Source: Phoronis australis (lineage: Eukaryota; Phoronida; Phoronidae). From it: a stretch of 49,013 bases of DNA. Of this stretch, positions 1 to 11,362 are shown piece after piece. The notes beneath the pieces are model-generated. The model saw nothing but the letters and a program-made list of their open reading frames with translations, was not told where the DNA came from and searched no databases. The first letter of the stretch is position 1, and each line of letters starts with the position of its first letter. Both the position numbers and the translations under genes were made by a program. The stretch spans positions 95,099 to 144,111 of the forward strand of contig NMRA01000038.1 of the NCBI GenBank assembly GCA_002633005.1, given 5' to 3'.

Positions 1-47
1 GGGGGGGGGGCGGGCCCCCTGGGGCCCCCCTAAATCCGCCTATGTAG
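1..47. repeat. Terminus of a GGCGGAT-family repeat
   Basis: A G/C homopolymer-rich stretch ends in CTAAATCCGCCTATG, the same outward-facing end seen at 2813-2827 and, as CTAAATCCGCCACTG, near 30975. Such ends are typical of non-autonomous DNA transposons. The other end of this element lies outside the window. Confidence 0.5.
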
Positions 48-59
48 TATGTGGTATAA

Positions 60-228
60 ATAGATTATTACAAGTCATGTTCTCAGCCGTTATCCCCTTA
101 TTTAGAGCCCTTGTGGATTTTGTAGAATTATCACTCTCGTGGCTAACGCCTCTAGGGCGATAATTCTCCAAAATGCACTCGGGCTCTAGATAACGGGGGA
201 TAACGACTTCGCCATGTAATAATCTATG
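60..228. repeat. Foldback element (large imperfect palindrome)
   Basis: The left arm (about 60-145, starting TAGATTATTACA) and the right arm (about 149-228, ending TGTAATAATCTA) are reverse complements over about 80 bases with scattered mismatches, separated by only a few bases. A single related arm in direct orientation is at 2395-2473. The short open frames across it are a by-product of the palindrome and not genes. Confidence 0.7.
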
Positions 229-530
229 TGTACCACTGTTATGTTTTACATCGTAAAACAATGAAAACAGAATGTTAGCGCAGTTACCACTGCAGTTTAC
301 AATGATCAGTTTCAACGGCTTTGTTTACAAGCTTTCGTGAACAGGCGAGTTTGACTGAGGAAGGAGTGACAATAAAAGCCGAAGGCAAAAATGTTCGTTT
401 ATTGTGACGAGAATTTTCAACTTTGATTACAAAATGTTCTCCAATGCATTATCATGATTTAGATTTCAAAATCTATAGTAAAGGTAAATTCATGTAAGTT
501 ATTCGGCTTATTCTTGCTGACGGAGCTAAA

Positions 531-680
531 TAAGTGGCGGATTTAGAGGGGCCCAAGGGGGCCATGCCCCCCACCTAAAATTTTCCCAGATTCCATGTGG
601 TAGTTCGGGGATGTAAATGTCTGAGGGGCAAAATCCTGGCTAATACTCAGCCCTGGCCCCCACTAACTCCGCCCCTGTAA
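531..680. repeat. Short MITE-like element, GGCGGAT termini
   Basis: The left end reads AGTGGCGGATTTAGAGGGGC and the right end is its imperfect reverse complement (CCCCCACTAACTCCGCCCCT). About 150 bp lie between the ends with G/C-rich flanks and no coding potential. It belongs to the same family as 1-47, 2036-2828 and 30828-30981. Confidence 0.5.
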
Positions 681-1324
681 ATGCCAATCGACACTGGTAA
701 AGTTACCGCCCCCGGTTTCAGTGAATGTTTGGCAGACAACTTTGAGAACTGTCAATTTGTAATAACATTTCACAACCACAATGTATTTTGTTTTAAAGCT
801 CTGGTTTACACTACATGTAATAACTTTAACGTGTCTGTCCTGACCATTATGCAAATTGGGGTGTAAACCGATATTAAAAGACCATTACCGATGAAAAAAT
901 GATTCCCTGACGTCAGCCTCAACGCGGAAGCCAATATGCAACCCCGGCGGCCGCAGTCCAACGCTCCGCTGGTGGAGAGTATTGGTTAAAGGTAATACAT
1001 GTAACTTTATGAAGCCTATGCCTTCCAACAATGACCAGGCAATTTGTTTTGCGACTGTAACACGGATATTGTCTCTTCATGGTTAGGTAGGACCATACAG
1101 AAATGTCCAAATTTGGCTTAATTGGAAATATCGTGTGTACCTCAGATATGGCTTACTTGGGAACATCGTATATACCTCAGATATGGCTTTTTGGATTCAT
1201 ATGGAATTTTCACATACTATGCTTTATGCACCGTTCTCAAACTTCTGGTAAGAATTGTTTTTCAGGTGTACCAGGTTTGCATGAGAGGCTATAAAAATAG
1301 AATTTTGATGATTTTCATCAACGA

Positions 1325-1655
1325 AATTTAAAGTTGCACAAAATGAAAACGAAATGATATTTTGAAAAACTGTAACAGAGTTTTTGAGATTTCACCTTGC
1401 ACATTTGTGTTAAATAAAAATTGATCACGATATTGCCATCGTTGTTTTGCAATCGATGCATTAGATTCTTGTTCTTAATGTTACAAAAAGAGATGATCAC
1501 GTGACCCAATCAATGGCAGATTGGTAAAAAGTCAAAAATCAACTTCTACTGGCTTTCTACTTTCAGGCCAGTTTACCCAGTTAAAATTTATAGTTATGTA
1601 GGTATTTGGCAAAATACTACAGAGTTGTCAGTAAGGCATTCCATAACCTTAACTT
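1325..1655 (+). repeat. Old dispersed repeat, copy 1 of 3
   Basis: This AT-rich stretch aligns, with many substitutions and indels, to about 20095-20420 and to 36185-36485. Shared landmarks in order are ACAAAATGAAAACGAAATGA, AACTGTAACAGAG, a block around GTGACCCAATCA, then AAAAAGTCAAA and CTTTCTACTTTCA. All three copies run the same way. The nature of the element is unknown. Confidence 0.55.
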
Positions 1656-2035
1656 AGGGCAGACCAGTCTGATATTTCTGTTTTATTAGAGAAAACACAA
1701 ATCCTGAGATACAGTCCCGTACGTAGTGGGCAAAAAGGTCCGCCACAGAGAAAAAAACACTAGAAAAGGCGAGACAAAAATCCATTAAAAACGAAGGAAC
1801 TACCAAAATTCGGCGAATGCACGATTCAGAGCTATGAACGTACACGTGAATCTTAGTAAAAGTTCCACAATCACAAAAATTCCAGCCTCTCGTATTTCAG
1901 GCTGGATTCGCGCATGTACTGACTGTAAATATATGTAACTTAAGCACGAAGTCAGTTAGTTACATGTATTTAGTGTCGGAGTATTCATCAAATAGTATTT
2001 TAATAGTTGAAACTGGACAGTGACAGATCATGTCG

Positions 2036-2828
2036 CAATGGCGGATCTAGAATATCATAAGAGGGGGGCAACATTTTGTCTCTTAGGCAATCGCGCAAAG
2101 CGGGATTGTAGAGGCGCGTAGCGCCGAATAGGTGGACGTAGGGACGGAGGTTTCCCTCTTCAGCCCATGGAAAATTTTTGTTCTTACCTCTGAAAACAAG
2201 CATTTTCCTTGATATCTGAAGTACAACAAGCCCTCGACGGCTCCACTTTGACCAGGTGATTTAAAATGGAAAATTCGTAGACTTGCGCGAATTTGAACTC
2301 CAGCAGAGCGCTCGTGCTCTTCCCTTCCATCACCACACTTCCACCTACAATACAATACCGTGCTAATCGAGACATACTTGTTTATGGTGCGCAGCCCCTC
2401 GGGCGATTATTCTCCAAAATCCACTCGGGCTATATATAACGGGGGATAACGACTTTGCCATGTAATAATCTATATTTATTGCACAGTCGAGCAGACTATG
2501 GAATCCATGTGGTAGCGCGCAGAGCCACTACCGGTCGCATCTGATATCACGCGCGAGTAGGCGGCAATATTTAGCCATAGTAACCGATTGTGCTGGTGTT
2601 CTGAATCGGACACTTCAAATCGGATCTGAGCCCCCCCCCCCACACGCACACACAAACTAAAACTCTACACATCGTCAAATATTGTTTCAGTCGTGTCATG
2701 TTAATTATTTGGGTTAATAATTAAACTCAATATTTCCACCCGCTTTTGCTGCTAAAATGGTATTTGCTGCCGCCAAGGGGGCAGGGGAGGGATCGGACCC
2801 CCTGCGTCCCTCTAAATCCGCCTATGCG
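2036..2828. repeat. Candidate non-autonomous transposon with GGCGGAT ends
   Basis: The left end is CAATGGCGGATCTAG and the right end is CTAAATCCGCCTATG, an inverted pair about 790 bp apart. The interior includes one arm of the foldback seen at 60-228 (2395-2473), and most of 2165-2775 recurs in inverted orientation at 6490-7065. Several short open frames occur but none looks like a protein gene. The element boundaries are inferred from the ends only. Confidence 0.45.
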
Positions 2829-4961
2829 TGGTGAAACGTGAAAGGACCTAATGAAGGTACATGTACTAGAGGTGGACAAAAGACGCGGAGAAAAAACTCG
2901 TTGACTTCGATAACAAAAAGCTACGCAGTTTATTGAGAACGCCTAAGCTATAAAAAGTATGGGGGTCCTGTAATTTGGTTAGCCTTCGGTACTCACAACT
3001 AGAGAGGTAGCAATCTGACTCTGGTAGATACTGGTGCAGAGGGAACCTGTCTCAACTAAACGTGATCGTCAGTTTGAGCGAGACATGATACATGTATGTG
3101 TCATGTAATCCGGTGCTGTAAACAGCTCAAAATCAAAATTTCCTTGGCGAAAAGATTTAAAAATTATACTTAAATCATGTCGCGACAACGGGTTCCATTT
3201 TTAGGAAGGGATAAAAATATGTCGTTTCCGAACATGCGGCTTACTGTGTCTGCTTATCAAGGGCAAATTGTCCACAACGAAAACAAAACAAATCCTCATT
3301 ATAACACCAACACAAATATTTAGTTCTAGGATTTCCTATTTATGTCTTGATAAATCATCTTTAATGTTCTGGTCTGTTAGTTAATTTCCATTTCAATTAA
3401 TAAACGTCATGACTTCCTTTCTTAATTCAACTCCCCATGAATATTCGACGTAAAGCAGCTCTAGCAATTAAGGAACAAGTTGTCTCGTGTAGTTAGTTTT
3501 TAAAATAGATTTTGTAGCTCTTTAGTTTTTATACTGTTGTACTAAACATCGTGGTCGATTTTAATATAACTACGTATTCCAAATCGAAAATGACAATGGG
3601 AATATACATGTATAGACAGTGGTTCAATCATCGTTGTCAGACTTGAGTGAGTTTTAACGAAAGCTGGGCCAAAATGGGACGACCTACTTCGTCCGTGGCT
3701 TCTTAGCTCAAAATGAGGTGTCGGACCCACAGATAAATCATATAAGATAGATCGCTTATACATGTACATGTAAAGCGTTACACGACTAATCTGAGTGAGT
3801 TGACATAATGTGGAGTTCCAACAATGGCGTGTAAAATTTGGTGATGCACGGGACGATTTTATATTGGATGTTCCTATCTCTACTCAAATGTATGGACCCT
3901 AGCACGAAAAATTTTTAAAGAAAAAAAATTAAAATTTTATTCAGTTTAGTACAAATCAGTGAGAAATTCAAAAAGATTATCTGTGGGGATTGAATGCCAC
4001 ACCCCCCTTCACCCTGCACGCAGAGTCAGGTCACGTCCACCTAAGTTTCTACTGCGGATAAGACAAATTCAATCGCACTGTCTTAGTTCGCTGAAACTGC
4101 TGCCGTATTATCCAGATGGGTGAGGGCGGGATTTAGTCTGACATTGTCTGAATGGATCAAGTCTCATACGCCTTATTGAAAAGGCTGCAAAACTCAATAC
4201 ACTGAAACACAGGCCTACTGCCTGGTCCTTAATAATAGCTTTTCGAAATTGCCGAACTGATAATTCAGCTGTTCATATTTTTCTTTTTCTTACTTCATTT
4301 GATTGTTCATTTCTGTAATTACTTCCAAGGAAAGCTCAAACGTATGCCGATTATAATTACGCATTTAATATGTCTCCTGAAACAACGTGTACTCTGTAGT
4401 GTTTGGTTTTGCCTTGGTTGAACTGAAAGTTCCCACAATTTACAATGAAATCGGACAAGCATTGGGCAACAAGCTTGCGAACGACCAAACAGAATACATT
4501 AAGTGGACGAATAAATGGAGGCATAATTGCGTTGACTGATTCACAAATTTAATAATACTTTTATTGGTAGCCTAAAGTCTCAAGACAAATGAAGTCTGGA
4601 GAGTTGCCTCAAAACAACAGAATTACAAATCAGACATTCTCTGTAGTTTGTCCTATTACTTCAACACCTTTAGAACAGAGGAACAATGACGCGTCGGTTC
4701 GATCTATTTCACATTGCACCCTAATACTTGTTTGTTTATGTCAAGAGGCAAATAATGTTTGAAAATTTTTGCGATTGGCGAACTGTCACGAAATAGGCAG
4801 GGATATTCGTTGGGTATTTTCACATTTCACCCGAGACACAAAACTCTGTTAAAAAGAATTGTAGTTTGATAATAGAAAATAGGAATCCTTTGTTTCACAC
4901 TGCATACGGTGTACGATGTTCATTTGGTAACGAGTATCATGAGCTGCTTGAGATAAGTTCT
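2829..4961. other. Intergenic, no gene seen
   Basis: AT-rich sequence with no supported coding region on either strand. The stretch at about 4380-4490 resembles 16590-16690 (shared core GTTCCCACAATTTA), so at least part of it is an old repeat. Several TACATGTA words occur near 3090, 3605 and 3765. Confidence 0.5.
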
Positions 4962-5431
4962 TTCAGCCTCGTCCCCAAACCTTAAGATGGCGCAAATCGC
5001 CATTTTAGGCTTGGTTATGGGAAATGAAATGTGCCAAAATTTTAACACCTCTTTTCGGAAATTGACGGAATATCACCAGTAATATAAAGTTATATCAACT
5101 TTGAAATTTTTTGCCGTATCATATAAAACTGAAAACTTACGGTATATTGCAACAATGTAGGTCTAAATTAATACAAAAATAATTTCTATAATGATACTAT
5201 TAAAGAATTTAAAATAAGTACGCTAACAACCATTATCGCAAACAATAACCAAAACAATGTTTTCTGCTTCATGAATGGCAGCAACAACGTCTGTGAAAAT
5301 AATTAAAATCTGCATTTGTTTTAATGACGTCAGGGCAGCGGCCAATCATTGAGCAGAAGGTATTTCTCGTAACCAAGCCTCACATGGCTAAACCGATCAG
5401 CGTCATCTTAAGGCTGGGGGAGGAGGCTGAA
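4962..5431. mobile_element. MITE with terminal inverted repeats of about 60 bp
   Basis: The outer ends are TTCAGCCTC and GAGGCTGAA, and the inverted similarity continues inward for about 60 bases through CCTTAAGATG on the left and CATCTTAAGG on the right, then GGCTTGGTTA and its complement. The 470-bp interior has no coding frame. The flanks AGTTCTT and AGATCTT could be a degenerate target duplication. It lies about 450 bp upstream of the first paralogue and carries a TGACGTCA at 5325-5332. Confidence 0.6.
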
Positions 5432-5841
5432 GATCTTTCAGCTAACTGCTCGTGCATTTTCTGGCAATAGTATTAAATCGCGTTTCTGGTGAACGACGAA
5501 CCCCAGGATGGATAGTCATTCACCATTCAAACTCAACGAAAAACTAGTAGCATAGTGAATAAAATTCCGTAGAGAGCATAGTGATATCTTCTGCCAGTTA
5601 AGGACTCGAAATTTTGTCCGATTTGTACTAGTTGTATAGAAGTTTGAAAAATTCATGTGCGGTTAATGCTAGTCGGTATGTTACCGCTGTCCGGCTGGTG
5701 GCGTTAACCATTCGATTTTTCCCTTGAACCACTCCAATTGAGTTCATCGACAATATTAACAGTGAGTTAAATTTTTGCCGTGATTAACGTTAATGCAGGC
5801 AGGAAAGTAAATGAATCTTCTCGTAATTATGAATAAACAAA
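5432..5841. other. Upstream region of paralogue 1
   Basis: No coding frame is supported. This stretch contains whatever promoter and 5' untranslated region paralogue 1 has. I see no clear TATA box. Confidence 0.4.
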
Positions 5842-5853
5842 CACGTGACGTGT
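5842..5853 (+). promoter_or_regulatory. E-box overlapping a CRE-like half site
   Basis: CACGTG (5842-5847) overlaps TGACGTGT (5846-5853), 33 bases before the start codon of paralogue 1. CACGTG is the bHLH-Zip E-box and TGACG is the CREB/ATF half site. Similar words lie upstream of the other paralogues, but occupancy cannot be judged from sequence. Confidence 0.3.
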
Positions 5854-5886
5854 CTGTCAATAGACAGTCAGGGTGGGGTTGCCAAA

Positions 5887-6253
5887 ATGACAACTGCAAA
5901 ACAAAAAATTGCCATGAAAGGCATGAAAAAGGAAGATTATCACTTTTTCAGTCGCAAATATAAAATCAACGAAAACAAATTAAAGGAACTGCGAGAAAAT
6001 TTCGAAAGAAACCGTCCAGTTGAGCAGCAAAAGTTTAAGGCCAACGAATTTGAAATGAGCGCGAAACTAGAGAGGCTGAAAAGTCTCAGCAGCAGCAGAA
6101 GGAACAGTTCATCTATGGAAAAGACTGGGCCGACAGTGACATGCACTTCTTCAGCAGATAGTCCGTCGGTCGGGACGAACGGCAGGCGACAGAGTAGGCC
6201 AATGGTAGCAAAGATTCTATCGACACACGATGCACGTGTTCACCACGAGCCAG
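5887..6253 (+). CDS. Paralogue 1, exon 1: charged N-terminal region
   Basis: This exon encodes residues 1-122 of a 366-aa predicted protein of unknown function. The ATG at 5887 is in a good context (AAAATGA) and gives an N-terminus comparable in length to the paralogues; an in-frame ATG at 5845 would add 14 residues. The product is rich in Lys, Glu and Arg and likely coiled coil to about residue 70, followed by a Ser-rich stretch with RRNSSS and RRQS sites that suit basophilic kinases. The donor is CCAG|GTAAAC, phase 1. Unlike the other four, it lacks a clear DLLVxDYxPLP motif before the donor; the corresponding stretch reads VAKILSTHDARV. It is the most diverged copy. Confidence 0.72.
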
Positions 6254-6489
6254 GTAAACTATGTCTTGGTTATAAACACATTTGGTATGCAAGATATACG
6301 TGTACGCATTGCGAGCCATATACTCCATCCAATGAACACATGCAATTGATGCCTCAATTCTGACACAAAAACCAACGACGAATCCGAAGTCTCATAGAAC
6401 GCTGTTTACGCTCTCTAGAGCACAGGTCTCCGGCATTTGTCAGCACAACTCGAGAATTCTTTGCTTGTTTCGTCATATTCGCACCATAG

Positions 6490-7065
6490 ATTTCTAGGCG
6501 GAGGCTGCAAGAAATAAAACAGCAAAAGCGGGATAAAATATTGAGTTTATTAATTAAGCCCGGTAACTATCATTATACGGCCCAAACAAGACATGACAAA
6601 GTGTGGAGTTTTAGTTTTTGTGTGCGTGTGAGGAGGCGGCTCAGGCCCGATTTCAAGTGTCCGATTCAGACAACCGGCGCAATCGTAACGGTATCTATGG
6701 CCAAGTATATTGCCGCTCTCAGTCGATATGCTCGTGATATCCCAGACGAATGGCAGCGGCGCTGTGCAATGCCACTCCGTTTCCATCGTCTGCTCCACTG
6801 TGCAATGATTAAAATCATTTATTTTTTCAAAGAAAACGGAAGCTGAGTGACGATGAAGAAACAGAAGCTACTAGTAAGATGTAAATCAGGTGAAAATCTA
6901 GAATCAAGTACGTTTTAGTGGCAACTTGAACATTTCCGTGCAGCGACGTCGGATTCCAAATTGCGACCTGACCAAAGTAGAGCCGTCAAGGGCTGACTAT
7001 ATTTCAGAAATCAAGAAAATTGCTTGTTTTCGGAGGCAAGAACAAAAATTTTCCCTGGGAAATCC
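6490..7065 (-). repeat. Intronic transposon copy, inverted relative to 2165-2775
   Basis: The reverse complement of this stretch follows 2165-2775 closely in several blocks, for example TCTGAATCGGACACTT, AAACTAAAACTC and CTTGTTTTC next to AAGAACAAAAATTTTCC. It sits inside the 1870-bp intron of paralogue 1 and explains much of its length. The open frames here are not genes. Confidence 0.65.
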
Positions 7066-7079
7066 CCACCGTTTAATAA

Positions 7080-7610
7080 GACCACTGCATGTTTGAGCCC
7101 CTATACATGTAGTTCTGCTCGTCACCTCGTCACAGATGAAACTACTTCATCAACATGTAGAGCTAACGAGCTGACGTTGGGTCATCCAACACGCATCATG
7201 GCCGCTACAGCCATTTAAATGAAAAAAAAGTATAATAAATGGAAAAAAACAATAAACGTAATTTTCTTGCGCCATTCTGTGTAATAATAAGGAAAATAAT
7301 GTCAGTTGAAGACCTGAAAACGGAATGCTCGTGACACGCCTAAGCGCAATTTGCTAAAAAATTGACATCTTCAGATTAATTTGCTCAGAAATTTGGATTG
7401 CTGATATTAAAATATTAAGAAATAATAACGACATGAAACCAATCACGATACTTTATTGTGACATGTACATAACCTGGTGGAAGAGGAACAGTTGATTGTA
7501 GAATCGGCTAAATGCAAGTTGGTCAATGTGTGGCGCTCTAGCTATTTTATGGCGTTGAAAGCCACCGCATAAGAACGCTTCACAAATTCAGCATCAGAAT
7601 AATACATGTA
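7080..7610 (+). repeat. Intronic sequence duplicated at 9560-9815
   Basis: Blocks around 7140-7280 (ending in ATTTTCTTGCG) and 7550-7610 (GAAAGCC...CACAA...AGAATAA) reappear in the same order at 9600-9750 and 9760-9815, downstream of paralogue 1. It is either a dispersed element or a small segmental duplication. Confidence 0.45.
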
Positions 7611-8123
7611 GATGAACGGCAGTTTCTTAGCACCGGTTGGTCTGAGTAAACCGATTAAAGTGAATCCCGTTTTTAACCAGTTAAGCAAATCAATCAGCTT
7701 TTAAAAATCTTGATTGCCAGACAATCTGTGATTTGGAGATAATCTTTGAATTAGACACATTTTGTCTTTATTTTGGTTATCATTACACGATCAGAAAATA
7801 AATACCTTCGTGGAGTTACTTGTAAGAGTAGCAATTAAGTTAAGTCGTTTCCATCAATACGCGTATTCTGAGACATTGTACAAAAGAAGGAATATCATGT
7901 AAAAGTGGAGTTCAATGACAACAGCTTATGTATGAATACGCCAATCACTTCCCTACATGCACAAGTACTGTATATGTCAACATTTTGCTATATGGCGTTA
8001 ATGGCCCATGAGTTTGAGTGGGAAACTGTACAGCGTGGTTTTGTTTTCCTTGACCTTATACAGGTTGTACTTGTTTGTGTCACAAGATCGTCTACTCATG
8101 ACTATGTTATACTGCGTTTTTAG
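7611..8123 (+). other. 3' part of the intron of paralogue 1
   Basis: No coding signal is supported before the acceptor CTGCGTTTTTAG|AC at 8123/8124. Two short open frames that overlap the splice site are read-through of the intron. Confidence 0.5.
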
Positions 8124-8857
8124 ACGATACATTTACAACGTTGCTGCGGTTCCTTCGTCTACCATCCACTTACGACGCAGAGTTGCCGCCAACGCAACGC
8201 GAGTATATGAAGATGATGGGAAGAAGGCAGTCATCACCGGAAGGGTTAAACGATCTGCAAATGGAGATTGAACACTATATCGACAAGATTCGTCAAATGT
8301 TCAGTGAAGATGAACTGGGGGTCATGTTTGTAACATTCATGGGAAAGAGACCTTACACAACGATCCTGCATGATAAACTCGAGTCCGTGTTTTCTGAAAT
8401 GGCTGTCGACAATCCATTGGTTCAAAAAAAGCTCATCGCTTTAGAACTAGTGCTAGAGAAAATACAAACCGACAAGGAGAAGACGTCATTTACCGCTGTC
8501 GATGCTCTAAATTGTAGATACTTGAGGTTAGGCAAAGCGACTGTAAAAGAACTGGAAGAAAGTTGTCGCAAACTCGGTATCGAACCAGGACTTCATGCGC
8601 ATAGTGAGGGAGGGCAGCTTAACATTGTCGAAGAAGTTTTCGCCGACTTGCCGAAATTCAGTGTACATTCAAAGCCACCAAGGCACCAGGTACCCGGACA
8701 CAACTCGAAGCCAAGATCAAGAAAACCTGAGTTGATGAGCGAAGTAAGCCCACATCGTGGATTGAAAAATTCATCCAGCACTGCAATGGCACATGATATA
8801 AAGCACCAAAGCCGACACTTTCTAAGCAACACCTCTTCACCTTATAAACGCATTTAG
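8124..8857 (+). CDS. Paralogue 1, exon 2: unknown helical domain and basic tail
   Basis: This exon encodes residues 123-366. The phase-1 joint makes Asp123 (g|ac), after which DTFTTLLRFLRL matches the start of exon 2 in the paralogues. The family domain covers about residues 164-295: helix LNDLQMEIEHYIDKI, then FSEDEL, NPLVQKKLIALELVLEKI, the signature DALNCRYLRL (249-258), TVKELEESCRKLGI and LHAH. It lacks the LxKHV start seen in the other copies. The remaining residues are rich in Ser, Lys and Pro and look disordered. No catalytic or binding motif is recognised. Stop TAG is at 8855-8857; the first AATAAA downstream is at 9129. Confidence 0.8.
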
Positions 8858-9475
8858 AATGACTTAAAGACATTGCTTAAATAAGAAATATGAAACGAAT
8901 AAGCAGTTATTGTCACGAATTAGTAAAACAAACGGGAACTTGGGTCGTTAGTGTAGTTTTATTCTTGGGGCAAATCACAAACGAATCAGGTTTGAACGTT
9001 ATTTCTTAAGACGCTTGGTCAAATGAATCTACATATTTATTAACAAAAACTCAATTTTTGTTGAACAATAACAAAGATAAGAGAGAGATATTACGTTTAT
9101 CAAAGGTTATGTGGGCCTTTCATTTTTTAATAAACATTTTTGGTACGAGTCGTTGATTTTCACCCAGTTCTTCACAATCTCACGATGATGATTTATTTTT
9201 GATGTGCAAGCTTTTCCTTCAATTTCCCCAGAAGGGCAAGGTAAATCTCTATGCTTTGTTTGAATTCGTGTCATCCAACTCGCATCAATACAGTTGCTCT
9301 TGAAGGGGATGAGATTCGTTGCGTTAACCTTTGACCGAATTTGCTTAACGCCTAAGCTTGTACAGGTCTGTTTTGTTTTGGAGTAAGTGGTTAACATGAA
9401 CTTCATTGCTTAAACTAATAAAAGTGTTATTCCAAGCCAAGGCTTGTCACTTAGTTGAGTGCCAAGGAATCTGTT
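8858..9475. other. 3' flank of paralogue 1
   Basis: No gene is supported. AATAAA at 9129-9134 could end the transcript, giving a 3' untranslated region of about 290 bases. A 99-codon minus-strand open frame at 9107-9406 has no recognisable domain. Confidence 0.4.
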
Positions 9476-10351
9476 GCTGGTTGTATGAAACAGTCCCTAT
9501 TAGTGACTCAACTAGCTAGCCAGGTAGATATATGAAGACAATCGGTACCACTGTGTGTTCTTCTTCCATGGATCCCAAAATTACACACAGCCAGGGGAGT
9601 TCTGCTTGTCAACTCGCTGTGAAACCTGTATCAACATGGAAAGCTAAAGACCGGACGTGGTGCATGCAAAATCTGGGAATCAAACGACACTCACCTTGCC
9701 CGTTACAGTCGTTTAAGTGGAAAACAATCAAATAAATGTCATTTTCTTGCGTAATCCTCCGCCGCCGAAAGCCGTCGCAGAAGATCGCTCCACAACTTTA
9801 GCAACAGAATAACGGTAGAACACCAATTTTTCCAAAACCAGAAAATAATTTTATTTACTCAAATAATTGTGTAGTTTTTAATGACACTAATTTTATGTCA
9901 TATTTTATTTGGTCATTTTTATCCACATCGGCGCAAAGCTGTATATTTACTATACAGCTTTGTACTAAGGCTAGGACTCAACTAAGTTCCCTAAATGCTT
10001 TGCATATTTGTTTCGTTTATAACTTACATACAGCTGTATGTAATGTTTTTCTATCATTTTACCTTTGTTACAAGCTCCTCTTTGACTAATAATATTTTCT
10101 AATAATATAACTAAAAACTAAACCCTTAGAACAATCAAAACGATTAGGGACTTAGTCCTTGAATTAGGGGCGTTGCATGAAAAGATCCCCACTTATTTCA
10201 ATAATACTGAAAATTCGACGAAGAGTTCACTCTCGGTTTGTATCAAAGACCAATAAGAAAGGACAACCAGGATTTTCACAAGCCCACAAATATGCAGTTG
10301 ATTTAGGCAACTTGGTTGAGTCCCTATTTGGGACTGTTTCATGCAGCCGAG
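9476..10351. repeat. Candidate inverted-repeat element
   Basis: The left arm, 9476-9516 (GTATGAAACAGTCCC...GACTCAACTA), is mirrored by the right arm, 10309-10351 (TTGAGTCCC...GGGACTGTTTCATGC), about 40 bases with several mismatches. The interior includes the 7080-7610 homology at 9560-9815. Target duplications are not clear, so the true boundaries are uncertain. Confidence 0.4.
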
Positions 10352-10756
10352 CACTGACACTTACAGATAATGGTAACTATTTACGTGTAGCCCAGCAGCT
10401 ACTGCATAAAATTGCTTGTTTTGGCAGAATCACTCTGTATATATGTATGTATATGTATAATGTAAAATTGATTGTAGAATGTAAATTACGTGTCACACTC
10501 CGTACGTCTTAAGCACCTCGACAGGCGGCGGTACGAAATAGTTGACGAGGGGGCGGGGGTGATAACGATGAACACAAGACTCGATGCGGGGGCGCATAGA
10601 TGAAGACTGGTGAGGAGGTGACATCAGTGGAGGCAGTTGTAGCTAGGAACCATGCCATAACTTATTCTGAAACTTAAAAGAATGCTTACAAAGTTTCAGG
10701 ACAGTTTGACATTCATTCAACCAATGTGTGAAAGTATTAATGACAACATAAGTGAG

Positions 10757-10764
10757 TGACGTCA
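10757..10764 (+). promoter_or_regulatory. CRE palindrome TGACGTCA upstream of paralogue 2
   Basis: A perfect TGACGTCA lies 55 bases before the start codon of paralogue 2. This is the full CREB/ATF site. The same palindrome lies 54 bases before the start codon of paralogue 5. Confidence 0.35.
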
Positions 10765-10819
10765 GGGAAAACTTGGTTCACGGGTTACGGGTAGAACAGG
10801 ATTAAAGACAGAAAGAAAC

Positions 10820-11132
10820 ATGTCTGGGAAACCACAAAAGATTGTGAGGCGGGAGGACGATTTGAGATTTACGACAAAGGGCAGAGTTTTGAAACATCAA
10901 CTGGAGGAAGTAGACAAACAGCTGGAGAGAGAAAAAGCAACAGTTGCCCGTTCACTTAAAGATCTCAAGACTACACAGAGCTTACTTCTAGCTGAAAAAG
11001 TTGCAAATCCCAAATGCCACAATGTGGCTTACACCAAAAGACCTGAGGTCCCAGTCGAGATTGCTGATTTGCTTGTTCGAGACTATGCACCCTTGCCACA
11101 CTTTAGCGACATGTTAGAAAAGAAAAAGGAAG
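10820..11132 (+). CDS. Paralogue 2, exon 1: coiled coil and DLLVxDYxPLP motif
   Basis: This exon encodes residues 1-104 of a 326-aa predicted protein. It starts at AAACATGTC and contains a Lys/Glu/Arg-rich stretch with heptad-like Leu spacing (about residues 20-60), then IADLLVRDYAPLPHFSDML, which is the best-conserved piece of exon 1 in the family. The donor is GGAAG|GTATGA, phase 1. The intron is only 230 bp (11133-11362), against 1870 in paralogue 1. Function is unknown. Confidence 0.78.
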
Positions 11133-11362
11133 GTATGATATGATCATTTCTTCCTAATATCTGTACAGTCTGTAATTGTATCGCAGTTCTACTTATAGCT
11201 GAGGCTTCATAATAAGGTACAAACCTAGAAAACATATTGTCTAATTCATCTATCTAAAACGGCTAGGGTTTCGTTACATTAACGTTCCCAAGATTGCATC
11301 AGATACAGTTTCTAAAGCTAAATATTTTTAGAATTATCTTAACTCTCTGTTTTGCACAACAG

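Noticed and set aside
6541-6846. Open frames of 101 and 82 codons on opposite strands
   Set aside because: Both lie in the inverted transposon copy shared with 2165-2775, where the corresponding frames are broken.
9107-9406. 99-codon minus-strand open frame
   Set aside because: It lies in the probable 3' region of paralogue 1, has no recognisable domain and no clear splice or start context.
10177-10512. 111-codon plus-strand open frame
   Set aside because: It overlaps the right arm of an inverted repeat and shows no family similarity.
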